DNA of 64,000 nucleotides. Origin: an uncultured Erythrobacter sp. (GTDB taxonomy: Bacteria; Pseudomonadota; Alphaproteobacteria; Sphingomonadales; Sphingomonadaceae). A program made the position numbers and the translations under genes. The notes beneath the pieces are model-generated. The model saw only the letters and a list, made by a program, of their open reading frames with translations. It was not told the DNA's origin and searched no databases. The stretch covers positions 186,001 through 250,000 of the forward strand of contig NZ_CANLMB010000001.1 of the NCBI RefSeq assembly GCF_947492365.1, read 5' to 3'. Below, one piece after another: positions 1 through 8,792 of the stretch (the stretch's first letter is position 1; each line of letters begins with the position of its first letter).

Positions 1-236
1 CTTTCAAGAACCCTCCGGGCCATTCCTCGTGGAAACTGGTCGACGATGCAGGTCTGCGCGGCTTCAAGAATGGCGGCGCGCAAGTGTCAGAAAAGCACTG
101 CAACTTCCTCATCAACACCGGCAATGCGACCAGCACCGAAATCGAAGGTCTGGGCGAGATCGTGCGCGAGAAAGTGCTCGCCAATTCGGGCATCCAGCTT
201 GAATGGGAAATCAGGCGGGTGGGCAGGGCGCTATGA
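1..236 (+). CDS. murB: UDP-N-acetylenolpyruvoylglucosamine reductase, 3' end (partial)
   Basis: The reading frame is open from base 3 and carries the last 78 residues of MurB, the FAD/NADPH enzyme that reduces UDP-GlcNAc-enolpyruvate to UDP-MurNAc in the cytoplasm. The window begins inside the (S)TFKNPPG motif that follows the family's catalytic Ser. Next come [11 protein letters not shown] and [20 protein letters not shown], the typical C-terminal MurB substrate-binding motifs. The 5' part lies outside the window. The stop overlaps the next start (ATGA at 233-236), so the genes are probably translationally coupled. Followed by ddl, ftsQ, ftsA and ftsZ, this is the end of a division and cell wall cluster. 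Confidence 0.93.
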   Translation, partial: FKNPPGHSSWKLVDDAGLRGFKNGGAQVSEKHCNFLINTGNATSTEIEGLGEIVREKVLANSGIQLEWEIRRVGRAL

Positions 237-481
237 GCGATAATTTCAAGTCGATAAGTAAGACTTTGGGTGGAGGCCTTCTTGCAGTTGCGGGGGTGTT
301 GGCGCTTCTAAGCTTGTCGTTCGTGAGTCTGCTCACTGGCTTCCGAAATTTTGACCTGTTCGCAGCAGTGGATGGCGATTTCTTGCTGTTTTCGTTGGCA
401 AGCTACGCAGCGTTAATTGGCAGCCTGGTGATGATGTATTTTGGGGCAGCATTCGCGCGCCGGGGACTGTCCAAACTATGA
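233..481 (+). CDS. small two-TM membrane protein between murB and ddl
   Basis: An 82-residue protein starting at the ATG that overlaps the murB stop (ATGA) and ending in an ATGA overlap with ddl. An in-frame upstream ATG at 203 would lie inside murB and is less likely. Two hydrophobic segments are visible (about residues 12-36 and 50-74), with a basic C-terminus, so it is probably an inner membrane protein. I do not recognise the family. Base use stands out: it is visibly poorer in G+C than its neighbours and uses TTA, AGT, AAA and TTG codons that murB and ddl avoid. The overlaps at both ends argue that it is a real, co-translated cistron. A role in envelope or division work is only suggested by position. 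Confidence 0.65.
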   Translation: MSDNFKSISKTLGGGLLAVAGVLALLSLSFVSLLTGFRNFDLFAAVDGDFLLFSLASYAALIGSLVMMYFGAAFARRGLSKL

Positions 482-1455
482 CCGATAAACCCCCTCTCCA
501 CGTCGTCGTCCTGATGGGCGGATGGGCCAATGAGCGCGAGGTTTCGCTGATGAGCGGCGCGGGCGTTGCCGATGCGCTGGAGATGAACGGCCACCGTGTC
601 ACGCAGATAGACATGGGCCGCGACGTTGCTCTGCGGCTTGCCGAGGTGAAGCCAGACGTGGTGTTCAACGCGCTCCACGGCGTGCCGGGCGAGGATGGCA
701 GCGTGCAGGGCATGCTCGACCTGATGGGCATTCCCTACACCCATTCCGGCCTTGCGACTTCGGTGATCGCGATTGACAAGCAGCTGACCAAGCAGGCGCT
801 GGTCCCCCACGGTATTCCGATGCCGGGGGGGCGGATCGTTCCGGTCAGCGAGCTGCACGAACGCGACCCGATGCCGCGACCCTATGTCTTGAAGCCGGTC
901 AATGAAGGCTCGTCAGTCGGCGTCGCTATCGTCACCGATGAGAGCAATGTCGGCAATCCGATTGCGCGCGAAGCGGCAGGGCCGTGGCAGCAGTTTGACG
1001 AGCTGCTCGCCGAACCCTTCATCAAGGGGCGCGAATTGACCACTGCGGTGATCGACGGCGCAGATGGCCCGCGCGCGCTGGGCGTCACCGAGCTCATCAT
1101 CGAGCACGGCTTTTACGATTACGAGCACAAATACACCGAAGGGCGCACCCAGCATGTTTGCCCAGCGCAAGTTCCGCCCGAAATCGCTGCCTTGTGCGAG
1201 CAATATGCGGTGAAGGCGCATGAGGTGCTCGGCTGCCACGGCACCAGTCGCACCGATTTCCGCTGGGATGACGAGCTGGGTGAGGAGGGGCTGTTCGTCC
1301 TCGAAACCAACACCCAGCCGGGCATGACACCGCTCAGTCTGGTGCCTGAACAAGCGCGCGCCGCCGGGATCGGCTATGCCGAACTGGTCGAGCTGATCGT
1401 CATGGAAGCGATCCGGGTTCACGAAATGCAAACTACCGAAAAAGGAGAGGCGTGA
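478..1455 (+). CDS. ddl: D-alanine--D-alanine ligase
   Basis: A 325-residue cytoplasmic ATP-grasp ligase that joins two D-alanines for the peptidoglycan stem peptide. Visible motifs: N-terminal VVLMGGWANEREVSLMSG (residues 10-27), HGVPGEDGSVQG (about 67-78), the ATP-grasp segment YVLKPVNEGSSVGV (about 137-150), and the metal and substrate site FVLETNTQPGMTPLSLVPEQ (about 270-289). The length is normal for the family. It starts in the ATGA overlap with the small membrane gene upstream, and its TGA overlaps the ftsQ ATG. The position between murB and ftsQ is the usual dcw order in alphaproteobacteria. Confidence 0.97.
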   Translation: MTDKPPLHVVVLMGGWANEREVSLMSGAGVADALEMNGHRVTQIDMGRDVALRLAEVKPDVVFNALHGVPGEDGSVQGMLDLMGIPYTHSGLATSVIAIDKQLTKQALVPHGIPMPGGRIVPVSELHERDPMPRPYVLKPVNEGSSVGVAIVTDESNVGNPIAREAAGPWQQFDELLAEPFIKGRELTTAVIDGADGPRALGVTELIIEHGFYDYEHKYTEGRTQHVCPAQVPPEIAALCEQYAVKAHEVLGCHGTSRTDFRWDDELGEEGLFVLETNTQPGMTPLSLVPEQARAAGIGYAELVELIVMEAIRVHEMQTTEKGEA

Positions 1456-2369
1456 TGGCAAAAATCAAACGCAGCTCTGGCAGAGGCGTCCGCCGCGCTG
1501 CCAAATCGCAAAGCCGCGCCGCGGGTGCGCGCCGGGCCAAAGCCAAGACCACCAGCATCGTCGATAAGGCGATGGGCATACTGCCCTTTACCGAGGAGCA
1601 ATGGAGCACGATTTGGCTGACGCTGATTATCGGCGGCGCTGTCGGGCTGGCCTTTGTGATCGCCAATCTCGCGGGTGTGCCGGCCATGGCTCAGCAGCAG
1701 GTCGCAGCGATGGCTTCGGATGCCGGTTTCGAGGTCAAGCAAGTGAGCGTTACTGGCACGCAGCGCATGGACGAACGGCAGGTCTATGCCCGCGCTCTCG
1801 CCCAGCGCGAACGGCCTATGCCACAAGTCGAGCTGGAGGCTTTGCGCGCGGAATTGCTCGAGCTGCCATGGGTCAAGGATGCGCGGGTTTCGGTCCAGCT
1901 GCCTGCGACGCTGGCCATCGATATTGTCGAGCGCGAACCGCATGCGGTGCTTGAAAAACCGGACCGTCTGATGCTGATCGATGCAAGCGGGGTCGAGCTG
2001 GAGCCGATTTCGGACGAGGCCGCAGCCGAGATGCTGCGTATCTCCGGACCCGGCTCTGCGCAGCAAGTCGCGCCGCTTGAGACTCTGCTGGCCGCCGCTC
2101 CCGCGCTTGGCCCGCAGGTCGAAGCAGCCGAATGGGTTGGCAATCGCCGGTGGAATTTGAGCTTCAAGAGCGGGCAGGTGCTCGCTTTGCCCGAAGGTGC
2201 GGATGAATCCGCCAGCGCCTTGGTGAAATTTGCCCGCATGGACGGCCAGAACCGGCTGCTCGGTGGGCAAGTGGCGACCTTTGATATGCGCTCGCCCCCT
2301 CGCATCTATATGCGGGTACCGGGGCGCGCCGATGCGGTTGAACTCGGCGACACGGAAGGCACCCCCTGA
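1455..2369 (+). CDS. ftsQ: cell division protein FtsQ
   Basis: A bitopic divisome protein that links early (FtsA/FtsZ) and late division proteins through FtsB/FtsL. Layout: a very basic cytoplasmic tail rich in R, K, S and A (about residues 1-35), one membrane helix (WLTLIIGGAVGLAFVIANLAG, about 52-72), a POTRA domain starting FEVKQVSVTGTQRMDERQVY, then the FtsQ beta domain (PWVKDARVSVQLPATLAIDI onward). I chose ATG 1455, in a TGATG overlap with ddl, over the GTG at 1452, because the AAAGGAGAG at 1441-1449 is better spaced for it. The TGA overlaps the ftsA ATG. About 304 residues, normal for the family. Confidence 0.93.
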   Translation: MAKIKRSSGRGVRRAAKSQSRAAGARRAKAKTTSIVDKAMGILPFTEEQWSTIWLTLIIGGAVGLAFVIANLAGVPAMAQQQVAAMASDAGFEVKQVSVTGTQRMDERQVYARALAQRERPMPQVELEALRAELLELPWVKDARVSVQLPATLAIDIVEREPHAVLEKPDRLMLIDASGVELEPISDEAAAEMLRISGPGSAQQVAPLETLLAAAPALGPQVEAAEWVGNRRWNLSFKSGQVLALPEGADESASALVKFARMDGQNRLLGGQVATFDMRSPPRIYMRVPGRADAVELGDTEGTP

Positions 2370-3685
2370 TGGCCTCGAAAGCGGCTCCCAAAGCGCGGCT
2401 CGCCAAGATTTTCGCGGCTGTGAATGTCGGATCGTTCCGCATCTCGGCGATGATTATGGGTGAGACCGAGACGGGCGAATTGCTCGTGCTGGGTTCGGGT
2501 CACCGCGCCTCTCAAGGGATCAAGCGCGGCTATGTCACCGACATGAAAGCCGCGACCTATGCGATCCGCGATGCGGTTGAGCGCGCGGAGAAGAATGCGG
2601 GCACGAGCGTGCAGAGCGTGTGGATCGCCTGCGCCGGCGCGGGGCTGAAAAGCAATGTCTCCAAGGTCGAGATCGAAATCGGTGGCCGACGGATCGAAGA
2701 GGAAGATGTCGAACATCTGCTGATCGAAGCGCGCGACATGATCCAGCCCGATGGCCGCACAGTGCTCCACGCGCAGCCTGCTCATTACACACTCGACGGC
2801 GCGCATGGTGTTGCCAATCCGCGCGGGCTTCATGCCGAGCGGCTTGGGGTCGATGTGCATGTTATGCTCGCCGATGGCGCGCCGGTGCGCAATCTGATGG
2901 AAGCGGTGCAAAGCGCGCATCTCGAAGTCGAAGCCGTAGTCGCCGCTCCGCTCGCATCGGGATATGCGTGCCTGTCCGAGGAAGAGCGTGAGCTGGGCGT
3001 GGCGCTGGTAGAGATCGGTTCGGATGTGACCAATGTCTCGGTCTTTGCTGCCGGAATGCTGCTGGGCCTGCGCGCAATCCCGATGGGATCGGGCGACATT
3101 ACCGACGCGGTAGCCAGCGCATTCGGCATTCGCCGGTTCCAGGCCGAGCGGCTCAAATGCGTCTCTGGCAGCGCGATCGCCTCACCCAGCGACCACCGCG
3201 AAATGATCCCCGTTCACGGCCCCAATGAGGGCGCGGGCGAGCCTAGCGGACCGCATGCGCGCGGCGCGGATGACAAGAACCGGATTGCTCGGGCAGAGCT
3301 GATCTCGGTCATCACACAGGCACAGTCGCAGCTGACCGGCGCAATCGGCAAGGCTTTGAAAGAAATGGGCTTTAGCGGCACGCGCGCGGGGCAGGTTGTG
3401 CTCACCGGCGGCGGCGCGGAACTCGCAGGTCTTGCCGAATTCACCCAGAGCGCACTTGCGATGCCTGTCAGGATCGGACGTGCACCTGCGCTCAAAGGGC
3501 TGCCCGAAGCGCATGCCACTCCGGGCTTTGCAGGGCTTGCCGGACTGTGCCTCTATGCCGCCGAAGACCCCGTCGATATCCGCGCCTTCGGATCACGCCG
3601 CGCAGGCGGTGCAGACTTTGGTGGATCGCTTAATCCGGCCTTTGCCATCACCCGTCTATTCCGCGCCATGCGCGAGTATTTTTGA
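2369..3685 (+). CDS. ftsA: cell division protein FtsA
   Basis: An actin-fold ATPase that tethers FtsZ filaments to the inner membrane. The 438 residues show the actin-like N-terminal segment (IFAAVNVGSFRISAMIMGE), the 1C-domain region, the phosphate 2 region (GVALVEIGSDVTNVSVF, about 210-226) and a GQVVLTGGGAELAGL motif near residue 340. It ends in RLFRAMREYF, an amphipathic C-terminal membrane-targeting helix as expected. It begins at the ATG overlapping the ftsQ stop, so ftsQ and ftsA are coupled. A 190-base gap separates it from ftsZ, which leaves room for a separate ftsZ promoter. Confidence 0.96.
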   Translation: MASKAAPKARLAKIFAAVNVGSFRISAMIMGETETGELLVLGSGHRASQGIKRGYVTDMKAATYAIRDAVERAEKNAGTSVQSVWIACAGAGLKSNVSKVEIEIGGRRIEEEDVEHLLIEARDMIQPDGRTVLHAQPAHYTLDGAHGVANPRGLHAERLGVDVHVMLADGAPVRNLMEAVQSAHLEVEAVVAAPLASGYACLSEEERELGVALVEIGSDVTNVSVFAAGMLLGLRAIPMGSGDITDAVASAFGIRRFQAERLKCVSGSAIASPSDHREMIPVHGPNEGAGEPSGPHARGADDKNRIARAELISVITQAQSQLTGAIGKALKEMGFSGTRAGQVVLTGGGAELAGLAEFTQSALAMPVRIGRAPALKGLPEAHATPGFAGLAGLCLYAAEDPVDIRAFGSRRAGGADFGGSLNPAFAITRLFRAMREYF

Positions 3686-3790
3686 GGTCCGCGTGGATGT
3701 AATTCTATGTCTCGCGGGATTCTCTTGCGCAGCGGCATAGTGTATGAGGGTAAATATGTGCCTGTGGATAAGGAAATCTGCGGGATAACC

Positions 3791-3809
3791 GGCACATGGC
3801 TAATGTGCC
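3791..3809. promoter_or_regulatory. inverted repeat in the ftsZ leader
   Basis: A perfect 7-bp inverted repeat, GGCACAT-GGCTA-ATGTGCC, lies in the 190-base ftsA-ftsZ gap, 66 bases before the ftsZ ATG. Dyad symmetry at half-turn-like spacing is typical of an operator, but it could also be a weak mRNA hairpin. No regulator can be named from sequence. Confidence 0.35.
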
Positions 3810-3875
3810 ATTTAAGTTTACGCCGCAGGAAATACGGTCGCCCAAACTGCACCCTGCGTCTGGAGGATTTACGCG

Positions 3876-5606
3876 ATGAGCATCAATATCGGCCCGGCAG
3901 ACACTGACGATCTGCGCCCCAAGATTACCGTAGTCGGTATCGGCGGCGCGGGCGGCAATGCGATCGCCAACATGATTGCTTCGGAAATCGAAGGCGTCGA
4001 GTTCATCGTCGCCAACACTGATGCGCAGGCGCTCAGCACTTCACCGGCTGAAACCCGCATCCAGCTTGGCCCCGACATCACTGGCGGCCTTGGCGCAGGT
4101 GCTCGGCCAGAAGTGGGCAAGGCTGCTGCGGAAGAGACCGTAGCCGAGATCGAGGACGCGCTCGACGGCGTGAACATGGTCTTTATCGCGGCTGGCATGG
4201 GCGGCGGCACGGGCACCGGAGCCGCCCCAGTGATTGCAGAGGCCGCGCGGCGCAAGGGCGTGCTGACTGTCGGCGTCGTGACCAAACCGTTCCTGTTCGA
4301 AGGGACGCGGCGCATGCGAGCTGCCGAGGCCGGCATTGCCGAGCTTCAGGATCACGTCGACACGCTGATCGTGATCCCCAACCAGAACCTGTTCCTCGTC
4401 GCCAAACCGGAAACAACCTTCAAGGAAGCCTTCGAGCTGGCCGATGAAGTGCTGCAACAGGGCGTTCGCTCGATCACCGATCTGATGGTGATGCCGGGCC
4501 TCATTAATCTCGACTTTGCCGATGTGCGCTCTGTGATGAGCGAGATGGGCAAGGCGATGATGGGCACGGGCGAGGGCGAAGGCGAGAACCGCGCGCTCGA
4601 TGCTGCCGAACAAGCGATTGCCAACCCACTGCTGGACGGCGTGTCGATGCAGGGCGCGAAGGGCGTCATCATCTCGATCATCGGCGGCGAAGACATGAAG
4701 CTGATGGAAGTCGACGAGGCTGCGAACCACATTCGCGATCTGGTCGATGAAGATGCCAACATCATCTGGGGCAGCGCCTTTAATCCCGATCTATCGGGCA
4801 AGATTCGAGTGTCCGTCGTCGCTACGGGTATTGAGGGCAATGCCGGCGCAGACGCACCGCGCACTGCGCAATCGGCTCTTTCAAGCAGCCGCGCGCCCAA
4901 GCGTCCGGTGCTGGATCTGTCGGGCAATGAAGAAGCCTCGACTGACGATCTGGTGCGCTCACCTGATATGGATCCGGAGCAAGAGCCTGAAGCCGAAGCA
5001 CCGCAAATGCCGGTCATTCCCGACCCTGTCGAAGCTGCCATGTTGGATGATGATGGCGAGGGTGATGCCGAAGACGAAGACGGCGCTGAACCTTTTGACC
5101 TCACCGGCATGCAAGCGGGTGACGATATGGGCGATGAAGGCGATGATGTTGACGAGATCGTCGACCCGCTCGCCGGACTGCGCGGGGCCGAAGAAGAGGA
5201 CGATTTCGGCGACGAAGCCGAGGGTAACACGCTCGACCTGGATGGCGAATATGCCGGAGAGGACGATGCACTCGACGATGGAGGAGAAGCCTCGCAGGAA
5301 GAAGTGCTCGCCGATGCTGACCGCCTTGCCGAGGAAGATCAACCGGTTGAACCGCGCCATGGCGGACGCCGTGCAGAAATTCTCGGCTCTGGCGGAGAAT
5401 CGGGTTCGGGCGGCGGCTCCGGCGGTGGCGGAGGCGGCGGTGGTTCCGGATCGGGCGGCGGCACCACTCTGTTTGAACGCATGGCCAATTTGTCGCGCTC
5501 CTCTGGTTCGGAAGACGAAGACGGCGATGGCGACGGGGACGATGATGATGGTGACGCACCGGCGCTCAGCATTCCGCGCTTCCTCGGACGGCAGAACAAC
5601 CAGTAA
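3876..5606 (+). CDS. ftsZ: cell division GTPase FtsZ with long acidic and Gly/Ser linker
   Basis: The tubulin homologue that polymerises into the Z ring. Motifs: [12 protein letters not shown] (about 19-30), the GTP signature [10 protein letters not shown] (about 109-118), and a T7 synergy-loop region [21 protein letters not shown]. The conserved core ends near residue 330. After it comes a linker of about 230 residues, strongly acidic (D/E-rich from about 350 to 495) and then a Gly/Ser tract (about 505-535). The C-terminal peptide [11 protein letters not shown], which docks FtsA and ZapD-type partners, is intact. At 576 residues it is longer than most FtsZ proteins because of this linker. 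The start is ATG 3876, preceded by GGAGG at about 3861-3865. Confidence 0.97.
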   Translation: MSINIGPADTDDLRPKITVVGIGGAGGNAIANMIASEIEGVEFIVANTDAQALSTSPAETRIQLGPDITGGLGAGARPEVGKAAAEETVAEIEDALDGVNMVFIAAGMGGGTGTGAAPVIAEAARRKGVLTVGVVTKPFLFEGTRRMRAAEAGIAELQDHVDTLIVIPNQNLFLVAKPETTFKEAFELADEVLQQGVRSITDLMVMPGLINLDFADVRSVMSEMGKAMMGTGEGEGENRALDAAEQAIANPLLDGVSMQGAKGVIISIIGGEDMKLMEVDEAANHIRDLVDEDANIIWGSAFNPDLSGKIRVSVVATGIEGNAGADAPRTAQSALSSSRAPKRPVLDLSGNEEASTDDLVRSPDMDPEQEPEAEAPQMPVIPDPVEAAMLDDDGEGDAEDEDGAEPFDLTGMQAGDDMGDEGDDVDEIVDPLAGLRGAEEEDDFGDEAEGNTLDLDGEYAGEDDALDDGGEASQEEVLADADRLAEEDQPVEPRHGGRRAEILGSGGESGSGGGSGGGGGGGGSGSGGGTTLFERMANLSRSSGSEDEDGDGDGDDDDGDAPALSIPRFLGRQNNQ

Positions 5607-5707
5607 GAGCGACTTCGCACACGCTTGGCCGAACGCGCCGCGCGGTTCGCCCCGCGTTGGCCGCGTACTGGCTGGCGCGCGGCGGAAAACTCACTAGCCA
5701 TAGTCTC

Positions 5708-7120
5708 GTGCCACGAATTCTTACTCACTCGCTACTGGTCGCAGCTGCAACCGGCCTTCTGACGCTTATCGCACCGCAGCCAGCGCATGCGCAAAGCAGC
5801 GGCACTGCAGTTGTGCAACCGCTTCCTTCTCCGCAGGTGCAGCGCTTGAACCGCGCGCTGATGGAGCTCGCGCGCAGGCCGCGCCGGGTCAGCAGCCTGC
5901 TCGAAGCGGGCGATGCCTCGCTCGAACTGGGCGATTTCAATGCGGCGATCGGATTTTACGGCCGCGCTGCTGACATCGATCCGGCCAATGCACAGGTGAA
6001 GCTGGGGCTGGCGCGGGTCTATCTGCGCTCGGGCCGTCCGCTCGAAGCGATCCCGTTATTTTCGCAGGCCCGCAATGGCGGAGCTCCTGCTCGCGACTTC
6101 CTCTCCGATCAGGCGCTGGCATTCGACATGATCGGCGATGGAGAGGCTGCGCGTGCGGCCTATGAGCGAGCCATCGTGCTGAACCCGCAGGACGACGAGG
6201 CGCGCCGCCGCCTCGCGCTCAACTACGCGATTTCCGGAAATGCGGAAGGGTTCCAGTCGACGCTCTCTCCGTTGATCGAAGCGCGCGATCCCGCAGCGGT
6301 GCGCACGCGTGCCTTTGGCCTTGCTATCTTGGGAGAACAGGAGCGCGCAGAGGGGATCGTCAACGCCTCGATGCCGACCGACCTTGCCGCACGGATCAAT
6401 CCCTATCTGGCCTTCATGCCGCGTTTGACACCCGCGCAGCAGGCGGCTGCTGCCAATCTCGGCATATTCCCGCGCGCTGCCGATATTGGCCGCGAAGACC
6501 CGCGCATCGCCCGCTTTGCCCGCGAAGGGGCGGCGGGTTCCTTGCTCGAACCTGCCGGAGAGCCGCTGGGCGCTCCGGTAGAGACAGTGTCGCGCGAGGT
6601 TGCACAGGAAGCGCCCGAGCGGGTGGCCGAAGCCGCGCCTGAAACGCCGCCAACTGCTGAGCGAAGCCTACCAGAAATCGCGACTCGGGAGGTTGAAGAG
6701 CCAGCAAGCGTCGCCGATGCCTTTGCCGATCTGGACACTGCCGAATTGCCAGTCAGCACCGCGCGCGGCGATGCGGTCGATCTCGCGGCTATTGAAATCC
6801 CGCGCGAAGCGGCGCCCGAGCCCGCGCCTCAGCCGGCCGAACCCGAGCATCCGCGCCGGATATGGGTGCAGCTTGCGACCGGGCGCGATGTTGATGCCCT
6901 GCGCTTTGACTGGCGGCGTTTTGTCCGCACCGCACCTGAATTGCTTGGCGATTACGAACCGCATGTCACGCCTTGGGGCCAAGCGAACCGCTTGCTCGCG
7001 GGACCGCTCGACAGCCGCTCAGAGGCGCGTGATCTCGTCAATGCACTGTCGCAAAAGGGGCTCGCCACTTTCTTCTATACCAGCCCGGAAGGGACGGAAA
7101 TTCAGCGCCTTACGCGTTGA
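5708..7120 (+). CDS. secreted TPR and SPOR domain protein
   Basis: From the GTG at 5708 the protein starts MPRILTHSLLVAAATGLLTL and has a signal peptide ending PAHAQS. A TTG at 5657 would add 17 residues; neither start has a good ribosome binding site. Residues about 35-210 form TPR-like helical repeats (SLELGDFNAAIGFYGRAADI, LGLARVYLRSGRPLEAIPLF). A Pro/Glu/Ala-rich linker follows (about 280-380). The last ~90 residues (RIWVQLATGRDVDALRFDW to the end) look like a SPOR domain, which binds denuded peptidoglycan at septa. Its place just downstream of ftsZ fits a periplasmic role in division or cell wall remodelling. The function beyond that is inference. Confidence 0.82.
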   Translation: MPRILTHSLLVAAATGLLTLIAPQPAHAQSSGTAVVQPLPSPQVQRLNRALMELARRPRRVSSLLEAGDASLELGDFNAAIGFYGRAADIDPANAQVKLGLARVYLRSGRPLEAIPLFSQARNGGAPARDFLSDQALAFDMIGDGEAARAAYERAIVLNPQDDEARRRLALNYAISGNAEGFQSTLSPLIEARDPAAVRTRAFGLAILGEQERAEGIVNASMPTDLAARINPYLAFMPRLTPAQQAAAANLGIFPRAADIGREDPRIARFAREGAAGSLLEPAGEPLGAPVETVSREVAQEAPERVAEAAPETPPTAERSLPEIATREVEEPASVADAFADLDTAELPVSTARGDAVDLAAIEIPREAAPEPAPQPAEPEHPRRIWVQLATGRDVDALRFDWRRFVRTAPELLGDYEPHVTPWGQANRLLAGPLDSRSEARDLVNALSQKGLATFFYTSPEGTEIQRLTR

Positions 7121-7285
7121 TTTAATTGTATCCCCTGCTTTCTTTGCACAAGCTTTGAACAAGCCAATCGGGTTCTCCCCAGCCCCTCGGCCCGCTTCCA
7201 TTGCCAATCGGGGGGGAGAGCGGGCATTCCTCGCCTCGATGCCAAAGACCCCCTCCTTTATCCCGACCTTGCTCAAGGTTCTCCC

Positions 7286-7792
7286 ATGAGACAGCGCGAA
7301 GCCGAATTCAGCGCCAATGACGACGCTGCGCCGGTCGAGATGCTCGCCGCATTGTTCGAAGCGCGAGGGTGGGAGTGCGAGGTCACGTCCGACGATGAAA
7401 TGGTCGGCGAAGTGCAGGGCAGCTGGGCCAAGTACCAGCTCCGCGCGATCTGGCGCAGCGCGGACAATGTCCTGCAATTCCTCTGCCTGCCCGATATCCG
7501 CGTGACTTCGGAGAAGAAGCAGAGCGCCTATGAGCTGCTCAGTCTGATCAACGAACAGATGTGGCTGGGTCATTTCGACATCTGGTCGAACGGCGACGTG
7601 CTGCTTTATCGCCACGGTGCATTGCTGGGCGATGACGGGATGCTGTCGATCACGCAGGCGCAGTCTTTGGTCGAGAATGCGATCGACGAATGCGACCGCT
7701 TCTACCCCGCATTCCAGTTTGTGCTGTGGGGCGACAAGTCTCCGCGCGATGCGCTGGATGCGGCAATGGTTGACGCGATGGGTGAAGCATAG
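7286..7792 (+). CDS. YbjN domain-containing protein
   Basis: A 168-residue cytoplasmic protein without a signal peptide or membrane segment. The pattern AAPVEMLAALFEARGWECEVTSDDEMVGEVQGSW, followed by an LQFLCLPDIRV strand and LLSLINEQMWLGHFDIW, resembles the YbjN fold, a type III chaperone-like domain of uncertain function. It starts at ATG 7286 and ends 29 bases before proC, so the two may be co-transcribed. Similar small YbjN proteins are commonly found beside proC in sphingomonads (from memory). No enzymatic residues are evident. Confidence 0.8.
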   Translation: MRQREAEFSANDDAAPVEMLAALFEARGWECEVTSDDEMVGEVQGSWAKYQLRAIWRSADNVLQFLCLPDIRVTSEKKQSAYELLSLINEQMWLGHFDIWSNGDVLLYRHGALLGDDGMLSITQAQSLVENAIDECDRFYPAFQFVLWGDKSPRDALDAAMVDAMGEA

Positions 7793-7821
7793 CCATGTCA
7801 GCTGCCGAAAGGTGGTTTTGA

Positions 7822-8631
7822 ATGAGCGAGTTCAAGCAGCTTCTGATTATCGGATACGGCAATATGTCGGGCGCGATGCTGGCCGGATGGTTGGCGAGCG
7901 GCGTTTCGCCGGATCGCTTCGCTGTGCTCAACCGCTCTTTCAAGCCAGCTCCTGAAGGCGTGCGCGTCTACCGTGACATTGCCGCGGCTGCGGCTGCGGG
8001 CACGCATGACGCGATAATGCTCGGCTTCAAGCCACATCAGCTTGCGGATCTTGCCCCGGACTTTCAGGAGCTTGCAAAGCAGCGCGGTGTCTATTCTCTC
8101 CTCGCCGGACTGACGCTGGCGCAATTGCGCGAGGCATTCCCACAAGCCAGCGCGCATGTGCGGGTGATGCCCAATCTCGCCTCGCGCATCAACAAATCGC
8201 CGATTATCTTGGCGCAGAGCGGGCTAGACGAGACGGCGCGCGAAGGCGTAACGCAATTCTTCGACCTGCTCGGCAACGCGGTCTGGCTCGAAAGCGAGGA
8301 GCATTACGACCTCGCCACCGCTCTGGCTGGATCGGGTCCGGGTTTTGTCTATCGCTTCATCGACGCACTGGCAGAGGCAGGTGCGTCGCTCGGTCTAAGC
8401 GAGGATCAGGCAAAGAGCCTCGCGATCGCCATGGTCGATGGAGCCGCATCGCTCGCTGCGCAGGCCGATATCTCGCCCGGAGAGCTGGCAGACCGCGTCG
8501 CAAGCCCTGGCGGGATGACGCGGCAGGGTCTTAACGTGCTCGACGACAAAAAGGCGCTGGTCGAACTGCTCACGAGCACGCTCGACGCGACAGCAAAGCG
8601 CGGCGCGGAGCTCGCAGCGGGCAAGAAGTAA
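7822..8631 (+). CDS. proC: pyrroline-5-carboxylate reductase
   Basis: Catalyses the last step of proline synthesis, the NAD(P)H-dependent reduction of 1-pyrroline-5-carboxylate. The 269 residues show the Rossmann start LLIIGYGNMSGAMLAGW, the HVRVMPNLASRINKSP segment, the GSGPGFVYRFIDALAEAGASLGL dimerisation region and the C-terminal signature VASPGGMTRQGLNVL. The length is normal. The glutamate 5-kinase gene proB lies about 6 kb away on the same strand, so the pathway is in the window except for proA. Confidence 0.96.
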   Translation: MSEFKQLLIIGYGNMSGAMLAGWLASGVSPDRFAVLNRSFKPAPEGVRVYRDIAAAAAAGTHDAIMLGFKPHQLADLAPDFQELAKQRGVYSLLAGLTLAQLREAFPQASAHVRVMPNLASRINKSPIILAQSGLDETAREGVTQFFDLLGNAVWLESEEHYDLATALAGSGPGFVYRFIDALAEAGASLGLSEDQAKSLAIAMVDGAASLAAQADISPGELADRVASPGGMTRQGLNVLDDKKALVELLTSTLDATAKRGAELAAGKK

Positions 8632-8792
8632 GCACGCGGTTAAGCATAACCGGTGCATGAATGAACGAAAATCGCGGAAATCGCGTCCGGTTTCGCTTGA
8701 AAACGCCGCGCAAAACCACGATATTATCCACCAACGGTGCGTATTGTCGCGCCGATACTTGGAGACTCCTGTTTTGGAGAAAGGGTTCCAAA

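Noticed and set aside
3707..3907. Small frame (66 codons) across the ftsA-ftsZ gap
   Set aside because: It overlaps the ftsZ start in another frame, has no binding site and no coding character; the gap is more likely promoter.
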